Source: Mycosarcoma maydis (lineage: Eukaryota > Basidiomycota > Ustilaginomycetes > Ustilaginales). From it: a stretch of 64,000 nucleotides of DNA. A program made the position numbers and the translations under genes. The notes under the pieces were generated by a model that saw only the letters and a program-made list of their open reading frames with translations, was not told where the DNA came from and ran no database searches. The stretch covers positions 248,001 to 312,000 of the forward strand of contig NC_026497.1 in the NCBI RefSeq assembly GCF_000328475.2. The letters are read 5' to 3'. Positions 63,501 to 64,000 of this stretch are shown here, in pieces; the stretch's first letter is position 1, and each line of letters starts with the position of its first letter.

Positions 63501-64000
63501 AACGGCGTCTAAGTAACTTATGAGGCGTCCTTCATACGCGAGTGTGGCTGGGCGTTGCGCGGCGGGGGGGAACGGCGAGTGCTGAGAGCAACGGATGCCA
63601 GCAGCTACGTCGGGCGTTTCCGCCAAACTCGATGTCCCCAGCGAATGTGGCTAGATTCGAACTTTCAGTTTCCGCCTGTAATCGTGAATATCGCGGTTGG
63701 CCCACAGCACCACGATGTTTTCTCGTGTTTGGCGCGCAACTTCTGGTTGATTACAGCGGACAGTGAGGAGCCAGCTGGTATCCTGACTTGGGGCACTCGT
63801 CAGCTGCTGCGACTGCTCCAAGTTGACGCTTAACCTGTTGACTCGGACCTGACCTCGTTACGCATTTCAGAATTATCCACTCGCTCTCGCTTCCAAAAAG
63901 GTGAAGCTTGGTGTGAACACCTCGGCTCAGCGCTCGTCGCCCAATGATCGGCAGCTGGGCCAAGCTGAGACAGGAATGAGCCGTGTGAAAATTGCGGGGG
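60586..64000. other. Gene-poor right edge
   Basis: No gene is supported over 3.4 kb. Heptamer-type motifs appear at 61266-61300 and 61682-61708. Open frames such as 62661-63092 (minus, 143 aa), 62429-62626 (plus) and 61326-61508 (minus) have no recognised family. Since accessory genes elsewhere in this window are cut into small exons, exons of an intron-rich gene could be missed here. Confidence 0.4.

Overview
The window looks like nuclear DNA of a smut fungus (Ustilaginales; Ustilago, Sporisorium or Pseudozyma type). The reasons are mostly intronless genes, fungal orthologues (Erg25, Dst1, Tad1, Bos1, Rsm24, Msb1, a Mep/Ump ammonium transporter), short introns of about 60-110 nt, and gaps full of a dispersed heptamer-based motif (GAATCGT and its complement). 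The organism is inferred from these features, not from a database match.

Layout. 1-10.5 kb: a low-complexity unknown protein, an Msb1/Mug8-like polarity protein and the sterol C-4 methyl oxidase. 10.6-26 kb: an accessory island unlike the rest. It holds a satellite, a long inverted repeat (1413 and 1404 bp arms, 2.3 kb spacer), an intron-rich unknown gene running from the right arm into the spacer with a truncated copy in the left arm, a degenerate 3'-5' exonuclease-like gene, a 7-exon cap guanine-N7 methyltransferase-like gene, a convergent 10-exon mRNA guanylyltransferase-like gene, and a broken OrsD-like zinc-finger gene. 26-60.6 kb: a dense housekeeping block with a BRD7/BRD9-type bromodomain protein, Prp46/PLRG1, TFIIS, ammonium transporter, mS35/Rsm24, P-loop kinase, Hst2-type sirtuin, Ayr1-like reductase, NAPE-PLD-like hydrolase, Tad1, F-box-like protein, carboxypeptidase S, Derlin, ZCCHC9-like protein, PRMT1/Hmt1, Bos1 and the complex I PSST subunit. 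60.6-64 kb: no gene that I can support.

The main discovery candidate is the convergent capping pair at 19317-22685. Reconstructing phase-consistent splicing by hand gives a 272-aa protein with the order of elements of Abd1-type cap methyltransferases, and a 358-aa protein with guanylyltransferase motifs I, III, IV, V and VI in order. Together they would supply two of the three cap-forming steps. No RNA triphosphatase was seen. Their 6 and 9 introns contrast with 0-1 in nearly all neighbours, and they sit beside the inverted repeat and other accessory genes. This suggests a non-core, possibly acquired or element-borne, RNA-capping module. Gene models are manual and unverified by RNA data.
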